From Actinomycetes bacterium (GTDB taxonomy: Bacteria; Actinomycetota; Acidimicrobiia; Acidimicrobiales; Microtrichaceae), in NCBI GenBank assembly GCA_023437745.1, contig JAEZFI010000212.1, positions 1 to 21,931 of the forward strand: 21,931 bases of DNA, read 5' to 3'. Under the pieces are notes generated by a model. It ran no database searches. It was not told where the DNA came from and saw only the letters and a program-made list of their open reading frames with translations. Of the stretch, positions 20,770 through 21,931 are shown one piece after another. How positions within the stretch are numbered: the first letter of the stretch is position 1; the number at the start of each line of letters is the position of its first letter. The position numbers were made by a program, and so were the translations under genes.

Positions 20770-21876
20770 CTACTGCAGATCGATGAGACAGTGGTCGCCG
20801 ACCATGAGCCGGGTGGCCGCCGGGCGTTGGGCCGACCGGTGGATCTCGGCGTCACGACCGATCAGCGAGTCCACGAGGCGCGGCACGTCGTGGATGATCG
20901 ATCGCTCGAGGACCACGGAGTTCTCGATCTCGCTGGCCCGGATCTCGCAGTCGGACGCGATCGAGGTGTACGGCCCGACGTAGCTGTCGATCAGGCGGGT
21001 GCCCGCGCCGATGATGGCCGGACCCCGCACCCGTGAGTTCTGCAGGACCGCGCCGGGCTCGATGACCACGCGGCCGTCGATCTCGCTGCGCTCGTCGACC
21101 TCGCCCTCGACCCGCGAGCGGAGCTCGTCGAGCACGCGCCGGTTGGACTCCAGCAGCGGGTCCTTCTTGCCGGTGTCGAGCCACCACCCCTCGAGGAGGT
21201 CGTGGCGGACCCGGCGCCCGTCGTCGATCAGCCACTGGATGGCGTCGGTGATCTCCAGCTCGCCGCGGGGGGACGGCTGGATCGCCGCCACCGCCTCGTG
21301 GATCGCCTTGGTGAACAGGTAGACGCCCACGAGGGCGAGGTTCGACGGCGGATCGGCGGGCTTCTCGACGAGCCGGCGCACGTGGCCGGCCTCGTCCACC
21401 TCGGCGACGCCGAACCGGTGGGGGTCGGGCACGGGGCAGAGGAGGATCTGCGCGACCGGAGGCTCCTGCCCGCCCTCGAGCGTGGGACGTCCCGCCGCGG
21501 CGTGGTCCTCCTGGAAGCGCTGGACGAACCCGACCAGCCCCTGCTGGAGCATGTTGTCGCCGAGGTACATCACGAAGTCGTCGTCGCCGAGGAAGTCACG
21601 GGCGATGAGCACGCAGTGGGCGAGGCCGAGGGGCGCGTCCTGGGGGATGTAGGTGATCTTGGCGCCGAACCGGCTGCCGTCGCCGACCGCCTCGACGACC
21701 TCGGGACCCGTCTCGCCGGTCACGATCCCGATCTCGGTGATGCCGGCGTCGACCATGTCCTCGATGCCGTAGAAGAGGATGGGCTTGTTCGCCACCGGCA
21801 CGAGCTGCTTGGCGCTGGTGTGCGTGATCGGGCGCAGGCGAGTGCCCGCGCCACCGGAGAGAATCAGTCCCTTCAC
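20770..21876 (-). CDS. rmlA: Glucose-1-phosphate thymidylyltransferase, long form
   Basis: RmlA joins dTTP and glucose-1-phosphate to make dTDP-glucose, the first step for both dTDP-sugars made here. The N-terminal nucleotidyltransferase domain has GGAGTRLRPIT (8-18), Lys23 in SAKQLVPVANKP, YIPQDAPLGLAH, the metal-binding YLGDNM near 104-109, and VEKPADPPS. At 368 residues it is about 75 longer than the classical enzyme. The extra C-terminus (about 250-365) shows left-handed beta-helix-like hexad repeats (VVIEPGAVLQNSRVRGPAIIGAGTRL and so on), as in the long-form family of actinomycete deoxysugar clusters. Translation starts at a GTG. A TAGAAC hexamer lies seven bases upstream and there is no ribosome binding site, so it may be leaderless. 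It is the first gene of an rmlA-rmlC-glycosyltransferase operon, 17 bases before rmlC. Confidence 0.95.
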   Translation of the reverse strand: MKGLILSGGAGTRLRPITHTSAKQLVPVANKPILFYGIEDMVDAGITEIGIVTGETGPEVVEAVGDGSRFGAKITYIPQDAPLGLAHCVLIARDFLGDDDFVMYLGDNMLQQGLVGFVQRFQEDHAAAGRPTLEGGQEPPVAQILLCPVPDPHRFGVAEVDEAGHVRRLVEKPADPPSNLALVGVYLFTKAIHEAVAAIQPSPRGELEITDAIQWLIDDGRRVRHDLLEGWWLDTGKKDPLLESNRRVLDELRSRVEGEVDERSEIDGRVVIEPGAVLQNSRVRGPAIIGAGTRLIDSYVGPYTSIASDCEIRASEIENSVVLERSIIHDVPRLVDSLIGRDAEIHRSAQRPAATRLMVGDHCLIDLQ

Positions 21877-21883
21877 GGCGACC

Positions 21884-21889
21884 GTTCTA
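21884..21889 (-). promoter_or_regulatory. Putative -10 hexamer (TAGAAC) of rmlA, leaderless layout
   Basis: TAGAAC on the minus strand is seven bases before the rmlA GTG, the spacing seen at the other leaderless candidates in this window. The final base is C rather than T, so it is weaker. The remaining 42 bases to the window edge show no gene. Confidence 0.3.
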
Positions 21890-21931
21890 GCAGCAGGGGT
21901 CCGGCACCCCCGGATCCTGCCCGTTCTGTGT

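Noticed and set aside
1..21931. CRISPR arrays, tRNAs, insertion sequences, phage or toxin-antitoxin genes
   Set aside because: I saw no spaced direct repeats, cloverleaf-like sequence, transposase motifs or terminal inverted repeats; all coding space is accounted for by the glycan and flavoprotein genes.

Overview
The window is about 22 kb of very GC-rich DNA (roughly 70% G+C by eye). It is densely packed with genes that overlap by 1 to 4 bases, use many GTG starts, and often carry a TAnnnT hexamer 6-8 bases before the start codon with no ribosome binding site. This points to an actinobacterium. A deep-branching one such as an acidimicrobial lineage would fit, but that is inference and not proven here. 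I see no tRNA, rRNA, insertion sequence, CRISPR array or phage gene. Apart from the left edge, the window is a cell-surface polysaccharide locus. No gene-free stretch exceeds 185 bases.

Left edge (1-2119): a partial SnoaL-like protein is translationally coupled to an LpdA-type flavoprotein, and a small coiled-coil gene is transcribed divergently from them.

Nucleotide sugar module 1 (2141-6042): rmlB and rmlD (dTDP-rhamnose), a WecD-like GNAT acetyltransferase and a WecE-type aminotransferase. RmlB's product, dTDP-4-keto-6-deoxyglucose, is the branch point. RmlC and RmlD take it to dTDP-L-rhamnose. WecE and the acetyltransferase would take it to dTDP-4-acetamido-4,6-dideoxygalactose (Fuc4NAc).

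Membrane module (6226-10378): two polytopic proteins with a GT-C-like layout on the plus strand, convergent with a GtrB/DPMS-like polyprenyl-phosphate glycosyltransferase. Together they look like a lipid-linked sugar system that decorates a glycan outside the membrane.

Export and assembly operon (10375-15837, minus): wzm, then wzt with a C-terminal cargo-binding-type domain, a coiled-coil methyltransferase, a tandem GT4 glycosyltransferase and the GT2 gene. Every junction overlaps by 1 or 4 bases. The set resembles ABC-transporter-dependent O-polysaccharide systems in which a terminal modification is read by Wzt.

Right side (15917-21876): a 760-residue glycosyltransferase, a second small coiled-coil gene on the plus strand, a tandem GT2 glycosyltransferase, rmlC and long-form rmlA. 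The rml genes are therefore split, with rmlBD at one end and rmlAC at the other. No initiating phosphoglycosyltransferase, polymerase or ligase lies in the window.
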